From an uncultured Pseudoteredinibacter sp. (lineage in GTDB: Bacteria; Pseudomonadota; Gammaproteobacteria; Pseudomonadales; Cellvibrionaceae): a stretch of 64,000 nucleotides of DNA. Position 1 is the first letter of the stretch. Each line of letters starts with the position of its first letter. Where the stretch lies: the NCBI RefSeq assembly GCF_947502065.1, contig NZ_CANMYE010000001.1:1426001-1490000 (forward strand), read 5' to 3'. Shown piece after piece: positions 1 to 7,514 of this stretch. The notes beneath the pieces were generated by a model that did not search any database, was not told the origin of the DNA, and saw only the letters and a program-made list of their open reading frames with translations. The translations under genes were made by a program, and so were the position numbers.

Positions 1-90
1 AATTACTGGCGCGACTCAAACAATTATCGAGTTGAAGATTTGTGGAGAGAGATTTACCTCACACATATTTTGCTGCCCGGTGTTTTTTAA
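1..90 (+). CDS. 3' end of an unidentified gene (partial)
   Basis: The first 87 bases read as 29 sense codons in frame 1 and then TAA. The tail has an ordinary protein-like composition with aromatic and hydrophobic residues (ending ...YLTHILLPGVF). The gene starts upstream of the window, so neither its length nor its family can be judged. I do not recognise the C-terminus. It could be a chance open stretch, since 29 codons is short. Confidence 0.4.
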   Translation, partial: NYWRDSNNYRVEDLWREIYLTHILLPGVF

Positions 91-370
91 GCCCGTGAGA
101 CAAATTACTCTGGGTAAGCGTCAGCTTTTCTTAAGTTATGGAAAAAGCTAGAGCTTAAGAAAAGCGCTGTTACTCACTGAATTAATCAAGCTCTAAGGTA
201 AGTTTTTGCTGAACTACTGATTAGCTATTGTTTGTTCAGATTAGGAAGCATTTTAATTAACGTGGCAAATCTATTACCCATACCACATTAAGATAATAAG
301 AATCTTTGCCTGCTTAAATCCTCACACCCCTATGCATTTTGGCTTCAAAGCTAAAGCCTGTATTTGTGTA
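91..370. other. Intergenic stretch with one inverted repeat
   Basis: About 280 bases lie between the partial gene and the terminator of the sigma-54 regulator. The only structure I see is a 12-bp inverted repeat, GCTTTTCTTAAG at 124-135 and CTTAAGAAAAGC at 154-165, with an 18-base spacer. It is not followed by a T-run, so it is a poor intrinsic terminator. The remainder is AT-rich and I see no gene in it. Confidence 0.5.
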
Positions 371-409
371 GAATTTTAAAAAGTGGCCTAACAATTATCG
401 TTAGGCCAC
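371..409 (-). terminator. Intrinsic terminator of the sigma-54 regulator
   Basis: A perfect 10-bp stem, GTGGCCTAAC (383-392) with GTTAGGCCAC (400-409), encloses a 7-base loop. On the minus strand it is followed by TTTTTAAAATTC. It begins 8 bases after the stop of the minus-strand regulator, as expected for its terminator. Confidence 0.85.
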
Positions 410-416
410 CTATGTC

Positions 417-2255
417 TTAACGCGGCCTTTCAATGGAGAAGTTATTCATACGATAGCTCAAGGTCGATGGCTTAATACCCAATAGCGCGGCCGCTCCTTT
501 CGCGCCCGACACCTTCCAATCACACTTTTCTAAAGCCTTGATGATATTGGCGCGCTCTAAAGCTCTAAATGCTTCTTCATCTAAAACTTCGGCCTCGGGC
601 GCACTCGCTTCATGAATGACCTCTTCCACATTCTGAACCAGGTCCGGCATCGCTAAATCCAACCTCAAGCGAGAACCTCGACTTAAAATAATCGCTCTTT
701 CAATAACATTCTTAAGTTCTCGAATATTGCCTGGCCAGCTCAGTGCACTTAGAGCCTGAGCCTGAGCCTTACTAATTTGCATTGCCTCCCGACCCAGCTG
801 TTGGCACTGCTCTTCTAGGAAATGCTGTGCTAACAAAGGAATATCTTGGGGGCGTTCTCGTAATGGCGGTACTGAAATAGGGAAAACACTCAATCGATAA
901 TACAAATCTTCTCTGAAACGACCTGCCGCGACTTCTTTTTCGAGGTCTCGATTTGTCGCCGCGACTATGCGAACATCAACGGCATGAGTTGCATCATCAC
1001 CGACACGTTCAAACTCCTGCTCCTGTAGCGCACGAAGCAGTTTACCCTGCAAATCAAGGGGTATTTCACCCACTTCATCTAAAAATAGCGTGCCGCCATT
1101 AGCAAGCTGCATTCGACCAACACGATCTTTATGGGCGCCGGTAAAGGCACCCTTAACGTGACCAAAAAATTCACTTTCAAACAGATCCTTGGGTATTGAG
1201 GCACAATTTACTTTTACCAAAGGCTCATCTTTTCGCGGGCTTTGAGTATGAATAGCCCGCGCAATCATTTCCTTACCGACACCCGACTCACCTAGAATGA
1301 GTACGCTACTTGGCGTTACCGCCACGGCCTCTATTTGCGCCAGAGTTCTATTCAAGGCAGGGCTTTGCCCCACTATATTGCCAAAGCTCGCCCCGGCATG
1401 TATTTCGTCACGCAAATAGTCTCGTTCTAGCTCCAGCTCTTCTTTTAGTTTTTTGATCTCTTGAAGTTGCAGCTCTTTTTCGTCTTCTAGTTTTTTGCGG
1501 CCCGAGATATCTTTGAAAATAACCACAGCACCTTTAATTTCCCCATTGTGGACTATGGGGGTGCTAATATATTCGACTGGAATCGAACTACCATCGGCCC
1601 GCCAAAAAACCTCATCATCAACACGGTGCACTTCACCATCTTTAAATGCCGCATATATCGGGCAACATTCGCGAGGATATGGACTACCATCCGGATAAGA
1701 ATGATGATGAATATCATGCAAGGGCGTACCAAGAATATCATCCGGGTGCCAACCTAAAATATCGACAGCCGCCTCATTTGCAAAGGTCGTACAGCCATTA
1801 AGATCCAAACCATATATTCCCTCGCCGGCTGCTGATAAAATCAATTCATAACGCTGTCGTAGAAGATCCAACTCATCATTTAGACAGCTTGCATCTTTGT
1901 CCATTAAGACAATATTCAACGCTAAATCATTCTCACCCCAAGGTTCTTGCCAGAGCATGAGTACCCGGACATCTTCAGCATCGGCCGTTACGCGCACCTC
2001 TACACTTACTACCGCAGAGTCTTGCAACACATCATCCACTAAGGCCTCCACAGAACCTTCACTAAGAAGTTCAATGGCGCCTAAGAAACCTGCTAGATTC
2101 GGCTGCATAATTGATTCCTGCCAAAGCCGACTCTGCTTTAACCAATTACCCTCTGCATCACAAACCGCACTGTAAAAAGGGCTTTCCAACAACACAGGGC
2201 CATCAAAATCTTGTTGAGTACTGCTTTCCATATAGCTTTCCATATAGCTATCCAC
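417..2255 (-). CDS. Sigma-54-dependent transcriptional activator with PAS sensor
   Basis: An NtrC-type enhancer-binding protein of 612 residues. A poorly conserved N-terminal region (about 1-125) is followed by a PAS domain (about 135-250), a charged coiled coil (253-287), and the AAA+ domain with Walker A GESGVGKE (322-329), the sigma-54 contact loop GAFTGA (369-374) and Walker B GGTLFLDE (387-394). A Fis-type helix-turn-helix ends the protein (570-608). There is no response-regulator receiver domain, so the signal is probably sensed by the PAS domain, which carries a His triplet (183-185) and a Cys pair (197-198). Ligand or redox sensing there is inference. The longest start is GTG with GGGA upstream; ATG codons 4 and 8 codons further in are alternatives. 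It is divergent from the operon it very likely activates. Confidence 0.93.
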   Translation of the reverse strand: MDSYMESYMESSTQQDFDGPVLLESPFYSAVCDAEGNWLKQSRLWQESIMQPNLAGFLGAIELLSEGSVEALVDDVLQDSAVVSVEVRVTADAEDVRVLMLWQEPWGENDLALNIVLMDKDASCLNDELDLLRQRYELILSAAGEGIYGLDLNGCTTFANEAAVDILGWHPDDILGTPLHDIHHHSYPDGSPYPRECCPIYAAFKDGEVHRVDDEVFWRADGSSIPVEYISTPIVHNGEIKGAVVIFKDISGRKKLEDEKELQLQEIKKLKEELELERDYLRDEIHAGASFGNIVGQSPALNRTLAQIEAVAVTPSSVLILGESGVGKEMIARAIHTQSPRKDEPLVKVNCASIPKDLFESEFFGHVKGAFTGAHKDRVGRMQLANGGTLFLDEVGEIPLDLQGKLLRALQEQEFERVGDDATHAVDVRIVAATNRDLEKEVAAGRFREDLYYRLSVFPISVPPLRERPQDIPLLAQHFLEEQCQQLGREAMQISKAQAQALSALSWPGNIRELKNVIERAIILSRGSRLRLDLAMPDLVQNVEEVIHEASAPEAEVLDEEAFRALERANIIKALEKCDWKVSGAKGAAALLGIKPSTLSYRMNNFSIERPR

Positions 2256-2259
2256 TTAG
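2224..2259. repeat. Three tandem 12-bp units over the regulator's start
   Basis: Two exact copies of CTTTCCATATAG (2224-2235, 2236-2247) are followed by a third with three changes, CTATCCACTTAG (2248-2259). Read on the minus strand they encode a repeated Ser-Tyr-Met-Glu motif and supply the alternative ATG starts of the regulator. A change in copy number would be in frame and would add or remove a start codon. Confidence 0.85.
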
Positions 2260-2329
2260 TTTTTCCCAGTTAATTCCCGTAAATAAGCTCCCAATATCCT
2301 TAAGTTTAACAACACAAAACTATCAAATA

Positions 2330-2359
2330 TCTGTGTCTCCCAGTTTTCTGAGACACAGA
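2330..2359 (+). promoter_or_regulatory. Palindromic upstream activator site candidate
   Basis: A perfect 10-bp inverted repeat, TCTGTGTCTC (2330-2339) and GAGACACAGA (2350-2359), with a 10-base spacer. Its centre is about 80 bases upstream of the start point predicted from the -24/-12 promoter at 2399-2415, the usual position for a dimeric enhancer-binding protein. It is not followed by a T-run. Binding by the adjacent regulator is inferred from position and symmetry. Confidence 0.7.
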
Positions 2360-2398
2360 AGTTTTCACTAAGCTGTTGTTTTTAAAGGTTTTATTAAG

Positions 2399-2415
2399 TT
2401 GGCACGCTTATCGCA
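2399..2415 (+). promoter_or_regulatory. Sigma-54 (-24/-12) promoter
   Basis: TTGGCACGCTTATCGCA keeps the invariant GG (2401-2402) and GC (2413-2414) exactly 10 bases apart, and matches the consensus YTGGCACGRNNNTTGCW at all but two defined positions. Transcription should begin near 2425, about 110 bases before the first gene. Together with the divergent sigma-54 activator this makes a coherent regulatory unit. Confidence 0.85.
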
Positions 2416-2534
2416 ATAAACCACTTAGCGGGTTTAGCGAGGAGAATTTGGTATTGCTTGTGTGAGAACTGCAACACTAAAAGCCTTGCCCTGCTGTTGT
2501 CAAGGATACCGAGTAACGAAAACTTGTTAGTGAA

Positions 2535-2972
2535 ATGAAAAACGAAAAACGATTAATGCCACCCCCGTTAGATAAAACCAGCGCTGAATTCAACCGGCAG
2601 CTTATTTGCGACCTCCTTAACGAAGGTGCATTACAGGCGCTACTGGATTTAGGCACAGACGATGCCAGCTGGCAGCACCAGGGGGAAATTTGCAAAAACA
2701 AAGATGAGATTGCCGAGTTACTGAGCAAGCGTAATCAAAGACTGTTGCACTACCGCTGGCACAGCACCATTTGGAATTACTCTGAAGAGCGCTTGAGCTT
2801 ACAAATTGTCTCTGAATGGCAACATTGCAGCAGCGGTCAATGGTATCGAAGCAATGGTCAATTGCTATTGAGTTTTAACGAATCTGCACTGATTACCGGC
2901 GCCGTAAGCACGTCGCAAGATCATAAAATTAGCGCAGATAGCAGGGAATTATTTAAGCCGCAATACGCTTGA
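2535..2972 (+). CDS. NTF2-like (DUF1348-related) protein, diverged paralogue
   Basis: A 145-residue protein whose middle aligns with the next gene: both share W...(R/K)(D/N)...EI/AI..FLS, the W-(N/S)-(Y/F) segment, EW(Q/H) and QWYRS. This supports a SnoaL/NTF2-like alpha+beta cone fold of the DUF1348 type, usually a small-molecule binding or enzyme scaffold. It has drifted further from the family than its neighbour, with an altered N-terminus and a different tail, so it may have a distinct or non-catalytic role. It is the first gene after the -24/-12 promoter. The ribosome binding site is weak; ATG at 2556 is an alternative start. Function unknown. Confidence 0.75.
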   Translation: MKNEKRLMPPPLDKTSAEFNRQLICDLLNEGALQALLDLGTDDASWQHQGEICKNKDEIAELLSKRNQRLLHYRWHSTIWNYSEERLSLQIVSEWQHCSSGQWYRSNGQLLLSFNESALITGAVSTSQDHKISADSRELFKPQYA

Positions 2973-2990
2973 TTTTTTAAGGAGAACAAT

Positions 2991-3410
2991 ATGACGCAGC
3001 CGCGACCACCATTACCGCCGTTTTCATTAGAAACAGCAAAAGCAAAAGTCCAAGCCGCTGAAGACGCCTGGAATAGCAAAGATCCAGTCGCAGTTTCCAT
3101 GGCCTATAGCGAAGACAGCCAATGGCGAAATCGAGATGCCTTTTTTAGTGGTCGTGAAGCCATACAACAATTTTTAAGCCAAAAATGGCAAAAGGAACAA
3201 GACTACAAACTCAAAAAAGAGCTTTGGAGTTTCACCGAAAATCGAATTGCCGTTACGTTTCAATACGAATGGCACGATGAAGATCAACAGTGGTACCGCT
3301 CTTACGGGAATGAACTTTGGGAATTCAATGATGATGGCTTAATGAGTCGCCGCATCGCAAGTATTAATGATGTTCCCATTCAGGCCTTTGAGCGTCAACT
3401 AACCCCTTAA
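2991..3410 (+). CDS. NTF2-like DUF1348 family protein
   Basis: A 139-residue soluble protein with typical DUF1348 features: an N-terminal helix with [10 protein letters not shown], then SQWRNRD, the F-FSGREAI helix, [12 protein letters not shown], and the [13 protein letters not shown] strand pair. The fold is the NTF2/SnoaL cone. Family members are often encoded beside oxidoreductases, but no reaction is firmly assigned. AAGGAG sits just upstream of the ATG, and the gene starts 18 bases after its paralogue. It is part of the sigma-54-controlled group. Confidence 0.85.
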   Translation: MTQPRPPLPPFSLETAKAKVQAAEDAWNSKDPVAVSMAYSEDSQWRNRDAFFSGREAIQQFLSQKWQKEQDYKLKKELWSFTENRIAVTFQYEWHDEDQQWYRSYGNELWEFNDDGLMSRRIASINDVPIQAFERQLTP

Positions 3411-3427
3411 GTAAAGAGGACTTTAGC

Positions 3428-4051
3428 ATGTCTACCATTAAATTATATCGTCATCCTTTATCTGGTCATTCACATCGAGTGGAGTTGTTTTTATCACTGC
3501 TCAATATAGATGCCGAAATTATCGATGTCGATCTTTTAAAAGGTGAGCACAAATCGCCTGAGTTTCTAGCGAAGAACCCAGCCGGACAGGTGCCTGTTTT
3601 GGAAGACGGTGATCTTATTTTGCATGATTCAAACGCTATCTTAGTTTATTTAGCGGCGACTTATGACAAAAACCACAGTTACTACCCCCATGACCCCGTA
3701 GCAGCCGCCGAAGTACAGCGTTATCTAAGCGCCGCTGCAGGGCCAATCGCCAGCGGGCCAGCAACAGCGCGATTAATCACTGTCTTTTCGGCAGCGCTGG
3801 ATGCCGACAAAGCCATTGCTACCGCACACGCTATCCTGGCTCGATTTGAGGCAGACCTAAATGGCAAAAACTGGCTAGTAGGCGAAGAGATTAGTCTTGC
3901 CGACATTGCTAACTACGCCTATATCGCCCATGCCCCCGAAGGCAATGTCAACCTTGCCGATTACCCCAATGTACAAGCGTGGCTGAAGCGTATCGAAGCG
4001 TTGGATAATTTTGTCGCCATGACATCAACCCCAATTGGCTTGGCCGCTTAG
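3428..4051 (+). CDS. Glutathione S-transferase family protein
   Basis: A 207-residue GST. The N-terminal thioredoxin-like domain (1-80) has the cis-proline segment GQVPVLEDG and the gamma-glutamyl contact DSNAI. The all-helical C-terminal domain (about 90-200) has the N-capping pattern [10 protein letters not shown]. The first strand carries Ser and His (HPLSGHSHR) rather than the Cys of beta-class enzymes. It probably conjugates glutathione to electrophiles or reduces glutathionylated or peroxide substrates in the cytoplasm; the substrate is unknown. AGAGGA precedes the ATG. The gene lies 17 bases after the DUF1348 gene and is followed by an attenuator-like hairpin. Confidence 0.9.
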   Translation: MSTIKLYRHPLSGHSHRVELFLSLLNIDAEIIDVDLLKGEHKSPEFLAKNPAGQVPVLEDGDLILHDSNAILVYLAATYDKNHSYYPHDPVAAAEVQRYLSAAAGPIASGPATARLITVFSAALDADKAIATAHAILARFEADLNGKNWLVGEEISLADIANYAYIAHAPEGNVNLADYPNVQAWLKRIEALDNFVAMTSTPIGLAA

Positions 4052-4074
4052 CGATCAGAATCCATGAGCCCTTT

Positions 4075-4119
4075 GCGGACAATGCCCGTGATAGCAGCTG
4101 GGCGGCGTCCGCTTTTTTT
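4075..4119 (+). terminator. Intra-operon terminator or attenuator after gst
   Basis: GCGGAC (4075-4080) pairs with GTCCGC (4107-4112), with an inner GCCC/GGGC helix, followed at once by seven T (4113-4119). The ribosome binding site of the next gene (GGAGAGCAAGGA, 4120-4131) starts right after the T-run. The hairpin fits partial termination that lowers expression of the downstream genes. The effect is inferred. Confidence 0.75.
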
Positions 4120-4131
4120 GGAGAGCAAGGA

Positions 4132-6174
4132 ATGTCAGAGGCAATTTTTCATAGTGGTGAATTAAGCATACAAGAACGCCTAGGCGTAAAAGATCAGATG
4201 GCGGCTTTCGCTCAACGTGTGGTTAGACCCTTCATGCCAGATCAGCATCGCGAATTCTACCAACAACTGCCCTACCTATTCTGTGCTCATCAAGACAAAG
4301 ATGGGCAAATGTGGGCTTCAATTTTGTGGCAAGAGGCCGGCTTTATCGAAAGCCCATCGGATACCCGTTTGCATATTCGTGGTGGGCAGGTTTATTCCGA
4401 CTTTTTCTTTAATGATTTGGAGCCTGGACAAGCGATTGGGGTTCTGGGTATCGACTTATCCAATCGCCGTAGAAATAGGTTGAGTGCTAGCGTAGCTTAT
4501 AGTGATGGCAAACTGCTTGAACTTGAAGTCAGGCAGAGCTTTGGTAATTGTCCGCAGTACATTCAAACGCGAGACTTTTCTCAGCTGAAAATCGGCTCTG
4601 GTAAAACTAAGATTGAAACCGAAAAGTTCAGCCCCGAAATGCTGTCTATTATCAATCGCTCAGACACCTTCTTTGTTGCAAGCAACAGCGGAACAGAAAA
4701 AGGCGAGGCCAGTGATGGCGCGGATATTTCGCATCGTGGTGGAAAACCAGGTTTTGTTTATGTTGAACATAACCAAAGTCTGTTAATCCCAGATTTCCCC
4801 GGCAATTTTCATTTTAATACCTTGGGTAACTTTTTAAATAACCCTAGTGCAGGTCTCTTATTTCTTGATTTCGAAGATGGTCATCTATTGCAGCTAACTG
4901 GAGAAGCCGAAATAGTATGGCATCATGAGTTACTAGCACATTTTGACAATGCCGAGCGCTTTTGGAGGTTCAAACTCAGCAAAGCACGATTGCTACCGAA
5001 ACGTTTAGCTGGCTTAAACCATATTGCTGAATATTCTCCAAACAGTTTATTAAGCGGCGACTGGGAAACCGCCAAGCAGCGCTTAGCAAACTCGAAAAGA
5101 ACCAACAAATGGTTCCCTATGGTGATTAGCGCTTCTGAAATGGAATCCCAAATTGCCAAGTCACTTTATCTACATGGTGAGGTAGATAGCTTCATCGCTG
5201 GGCAACATATCAATGTGTCACTGCAAAAACCTGACAGTAAAAATAAAAGCGTTCGAAGCTATAGCGTGTCTGGCGCAAGCGCCGATGGCGATTTGCGGAT
5301 TACTGTAAAACGCGATGGCGAGCTGTCCACCCAAATACACCAAGCGTTGAAGACTGGGGACACTATATGGGTACAACAGGCTAGAGGTAATTTCACTTTT
5401 GACAGCCAATCAAAAAAGCCTGCCCTACTCATCGCTGCAGGAATTGGAATAACCCCAATAGTTGCTATGGCCGAACGTCTTATTAAAGACGCCATACGTC
5501 ACCGTTACGCCCGCCCATGCCATATCGTTGCGATCGCCAAGAACCGTGAAGAAGCTAGCTTTTTTGATTTACTCAATGATATGGCACATTACAGCCAAGG
5601 TCGATTAAGCATCAGCTGGCATTTTACCCAAGTTGCTGCCATTTCCGCTACAGAGAATATTTTAACGGGCCGGCCGAGTAGAAATTTTTACAGCAATTTA
5701 CTTAAAAGTTGGATCAAGCACATCACTCCAAAGAACGATTTAGATCTAGAGGCCTATTTGTGCGGCCCGAATGCATTTATGCAAGAGACCTATGAGCATT
5801 TAATGGATTTAGGTTTTAGTGATGAACATATACATGGGGAAACCTTTGGCCCTTCCCAGTTAATACGGAAAAACCAGACAAATCCTCTTCAATTGCCCGA
5901 GAACAAGCTCGTCGAAATTGAGCTAGCTGACCGCCTGCGCCATGAGCTCAACTGGTTTCCCAAAGACGGTAGTTTATTAGATAGCTTTTTACAACACGGA
6001 CTAGAAATTGATTTTTCTTGTCGCAGCGGACGCTGCGGCAGTTGTCGCTGTCGATTAAAAGGTGGTGAGGTTCAATATCAAAGCGCCCCTGAATATCCCC
6101 TAGCCGACAATGAAATTTTGCCCTGTATCGCCTATCCGGTCGACGGGCAGCCGTTACAACTTGTAAAAGACTAA
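4132..6174 (+). CDS. PNPOx-like / flavin reductase / [2Fe-2S] ferredoxin fusion oxidoreductase
   Basis: A 680-residue three-part enzyme. Residues about 1-300 resemble the pyridoxamine-phosphate-oxidase-like FMN-binding split barrel. Residues about 325-570 form a ferredoxin-NADP reductase module with the flavin motif RSYS (375-378), the nicotinamide loop GIGITP (438-443) and CGPNAFM (544-550). Residues about 590-680 are a plant-type ferredoxin with Cys630, Cys635, Cys638 and Cys665. Electrons probably flow NAD(P)H to flavin to the iron-sulfur cluster, serving the N-terminal domain or a partner protein. It is cytoplasmic, with no signal peptide. It is the largest gene of the sigma-54 operon and its likely catalytic centre. 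The substrate is unknown. Confidence 0.88.
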   Translation: MSEAIFHSGELSIQERLGVKDQMAAFAQRVVRPFMPDQHREFYQQLPYLFCAHQDKDGQMWASILWQEAGFIESPSDTRLHIRGGQVYSDFFFNDLEPGQAIGVLGIDLSNRRRNRLSASVAYSDGKLLELEVRQSFGNCPQYIQTRDFSQLKIGSGKTKIETEKFSPEMLSIINRSDTFFVASNSGTEKGEASDGADISHRGGKPGFVYVEHNQSLLIPDFPGNFHFNTLGNFLNNPSAGLLFLDFEDGHLLQLTGEAEIVWHHELLAHFDNAERFWRFKLSKARLLPKRLAGLNHIAEYSPNSLLSGDWETAKQRLANSKRTNKWFPMVISASEMESQIAKSLYLHGEVDSFIAGQHINVSLQKPDSKNKSVRSYSVSGASADGDLRITVKRDGELSTQIHQALKTGDTIWVQQARGNFTFDSQSKKPALLIAAGIGITPIVAMAERLIKDAIRHRYARPCHIVAIAKNREEASFFDLLNDMAHYSQGRLSISWHFTQVAAISATENILTGRPSRNFYSNLLKSWIKHITPKNDLDLEAYLCGPNAFMQETYEHLMDLGFSDEHIHGETFGPSQLIRKNQTNPLQLPENKLVEIELADRLRHELNWFPKDGSLLDSFLQHGLEIDFSCRSGRCGSCRCRLKGGEVQYQSAPEYPLADNEILPCIAYPVDGQPLQLVKD

Positions 6175-6235
6175 GTAGATATTCAAATTGAAATAGGCAC
6201 TGCCCATTACTGTGCCATTGATGAAAGGACGCCCC

Positions 6236-6985
6236 ATGAACCAAGCCGTTAAAAGCAAACACTGGACGAAAGACGTTTTACACAGTAGCGACAGTACTGA
6301 GCTAAATGCCAATCAAAGCTTAAGCAGGCCGGTTAATCTAAACACCAATGCCAAACGGCAGGCTTATGTCAGTACTAGCGATTTGGCTTGGCAAAGCAGC
6401 CCCGCTTTGGGCGTACTTCGCAAGCCCTTAGCAAGACGCTTTTCAGAACATGGGCATGCCACCAGCATTGTCTGTTATGAAGCTGGCTGTAGTTTCAGCT
6501 CCCACTCACACCCTGGTGGTGAAGAGATATTGGTGCTCGAAGGGATATTCAGCGATGAGCATGGCCACTACCCTGCTGGTAGCTATATTCGAAATGCCGC
6601 GGGCTCTATCCACCAACCGTACAGCGATAGTGGTTGCACCCTTTTTGTAAAACTTCATCAATTTCAAGAAAGCGATCAACTTAGTACTCGGATCGATAGC
6701 GGCAATAATAAGCTCTACCATCAGCATAGCCCGGCGCACAGTAGTTTGTGCTTGCACGAGCATAAACGTGAGGCCGTTTATATCCAGCGCTACTTAGCTG
6801 GCAGTAGCCACCAAGCTATTTACAGCTATGGTGTGGAAATTTTACTGCTGAAAGGCTCGCTACAACACGGCGAACGTACGCTACTTAACGGCGATTGGCT
6901 TCGTCTGCCAGCTGGAAGCCCGGTACAGTGGACGTTTTTGGAAGATTGTGAATTTTGGATCAAGGAAGGCCACTTAGGACTCTAA
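6236..6985 (+). CDS. Double-cupin (ChrR-like) protein
   Basis: I chose the ATG at 6236 because AAAGGA lies 8 bases upstream; frame-compatible ATGs at 6212 and 6221 lack one. The 249-residue product has two cupin barrels. The first (about 65-145) contains HSHPGGEEILVLEG and a later His (SIHQPY), a complete metal-binding set resembling the ChrR anti-sigma cupin. The second (about 175-245) retains the shape (GVEILLLKG, LPAGSPVQW) but lacks the His cluster, so it probably binds no metal. It may be a metal-dependent dioxygenase or a ligand sensor. It is the fifth gene of the sigma-54 operon. Confidence 0.82.
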   Translation: MNQAVKSKHWTKDVLHSSDSTELNANQSLSRPVNLNTNAKRQAYVSTSDLAWQSSPALGVLRKPLARRFSEHGHATSIVCYEAGCSFSSHSHPGGEEILVLEGIFSDEHGHYPAGSYIRNAAGSIHQPYSDSGCTLFVKLHQFQESDQLSTRIDSGNNKLYHQHSPAHSSLCLHEHKREAVYIQRYLAGSSHQAIYSYGVEILLLKGSLQHGERTLLNGDWLRLPAGSPVQWTFLEDCEFWIKEGHLGL

Positions 6986-7016
6986 GCTAAGAATGGTTTA
7001 ACCAAGGAGCGCAGCC

Positions 7017-7415
7017 ATGCAGGCTCAATTAAGTTGCATCGACCATGTACATATATTCACCAACGACAGGGATAAAGCCTGCGATTGGTATTGCCAGCAT
7101 CTAGGTTTTGAGATCGACACACGTTATCAAAGTTGGGCTGAAGACCCAGCAGGCCCCCTAACACTGCTAAATGGTGAAATACATCTAGCACTGTTTAAAC
7201 GCGATAACGCTATTCAATCGCGCCATATCGCCTTTGGCTGTGACGCTAAAAATTTCCTTTTGTGGCGCGAATATCTTAGCTCAATTGCAGCGCTTAAAAG
7301 TTGTAGCGATCACCATTTATCCTGGTCACTCTATTTCGAAGACCCCTGGTCCAACCAGCATGAAATCACTTGCTATGACCATCACGCGATTCGATCAATG
7401 ATTTCTCAATCTTAA
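7017..7415 (+). CDS. VOC (glyoxalase/bleomycin-resistance fold) protein
   Basis: A 132-residue protein with the vicinal-oxygen-chelate pattern: CIDHVHIFTNDRDKACDWYCQHLGF at the start (a 25-residue stretch summarised by IDHVHIF and WYCQHLGF), a central LTLLNGEIHLALF strand, IAFG, and YFEDPWSNQHEITCYD near the end. The candidate metal ligands are the early His, the central His or Glu, and the late Glu. Members isomerise, dioxygenate or bind electrophilic metabolites. AAGGAG precedes the ATG. As the last gene of the sigma-54 operon beside a GST and a cupin, it supports a detoxification role. The substrate is unknown. Confidence 0.82.
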   Translation: MQAQLSCIDHVHIFTNDRDKACDWYCQHLGFEIDTRYQSWAEDPAGPLTLLNGEIHLALFKRDNAIQSRHIAFGCDAKNFLLWREYLSSIAALKSCSDHHLSWSLYFEDPWSNQHEITCYDHHAIRSMISQS

Positions 7416-7464
7416 GGCAATTACGCAGCAGTCGATTGCCACTTTTTAGCGACTTCTACCGTCT

Positions 7465-7490
7465 AAGGCTCATGTTATACTTGAGCCTTT
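7465..7490 (+). promoter_or_regulatory. Inverted repeat overlapping an extended -10
   Basis: AAGGCTCA (7465-7472) and TGAGCCTT (7482-7489) form a perfect 8-bp inverted repeat. The spacer contains TGTTATACT, an extended -10 pattern with its hexamer at 7476-7481, placed suitably for the channel gene starting at 7515. The same hairpin followed by TTTAT could also terminate the operon that ends at 7415. The sequence does not decide between operator/promoter and terminator. Confidence 0.5.
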
Positions 7491-7514
7491 ATCAACAGAG
7501 ATCGCAAATTCACC

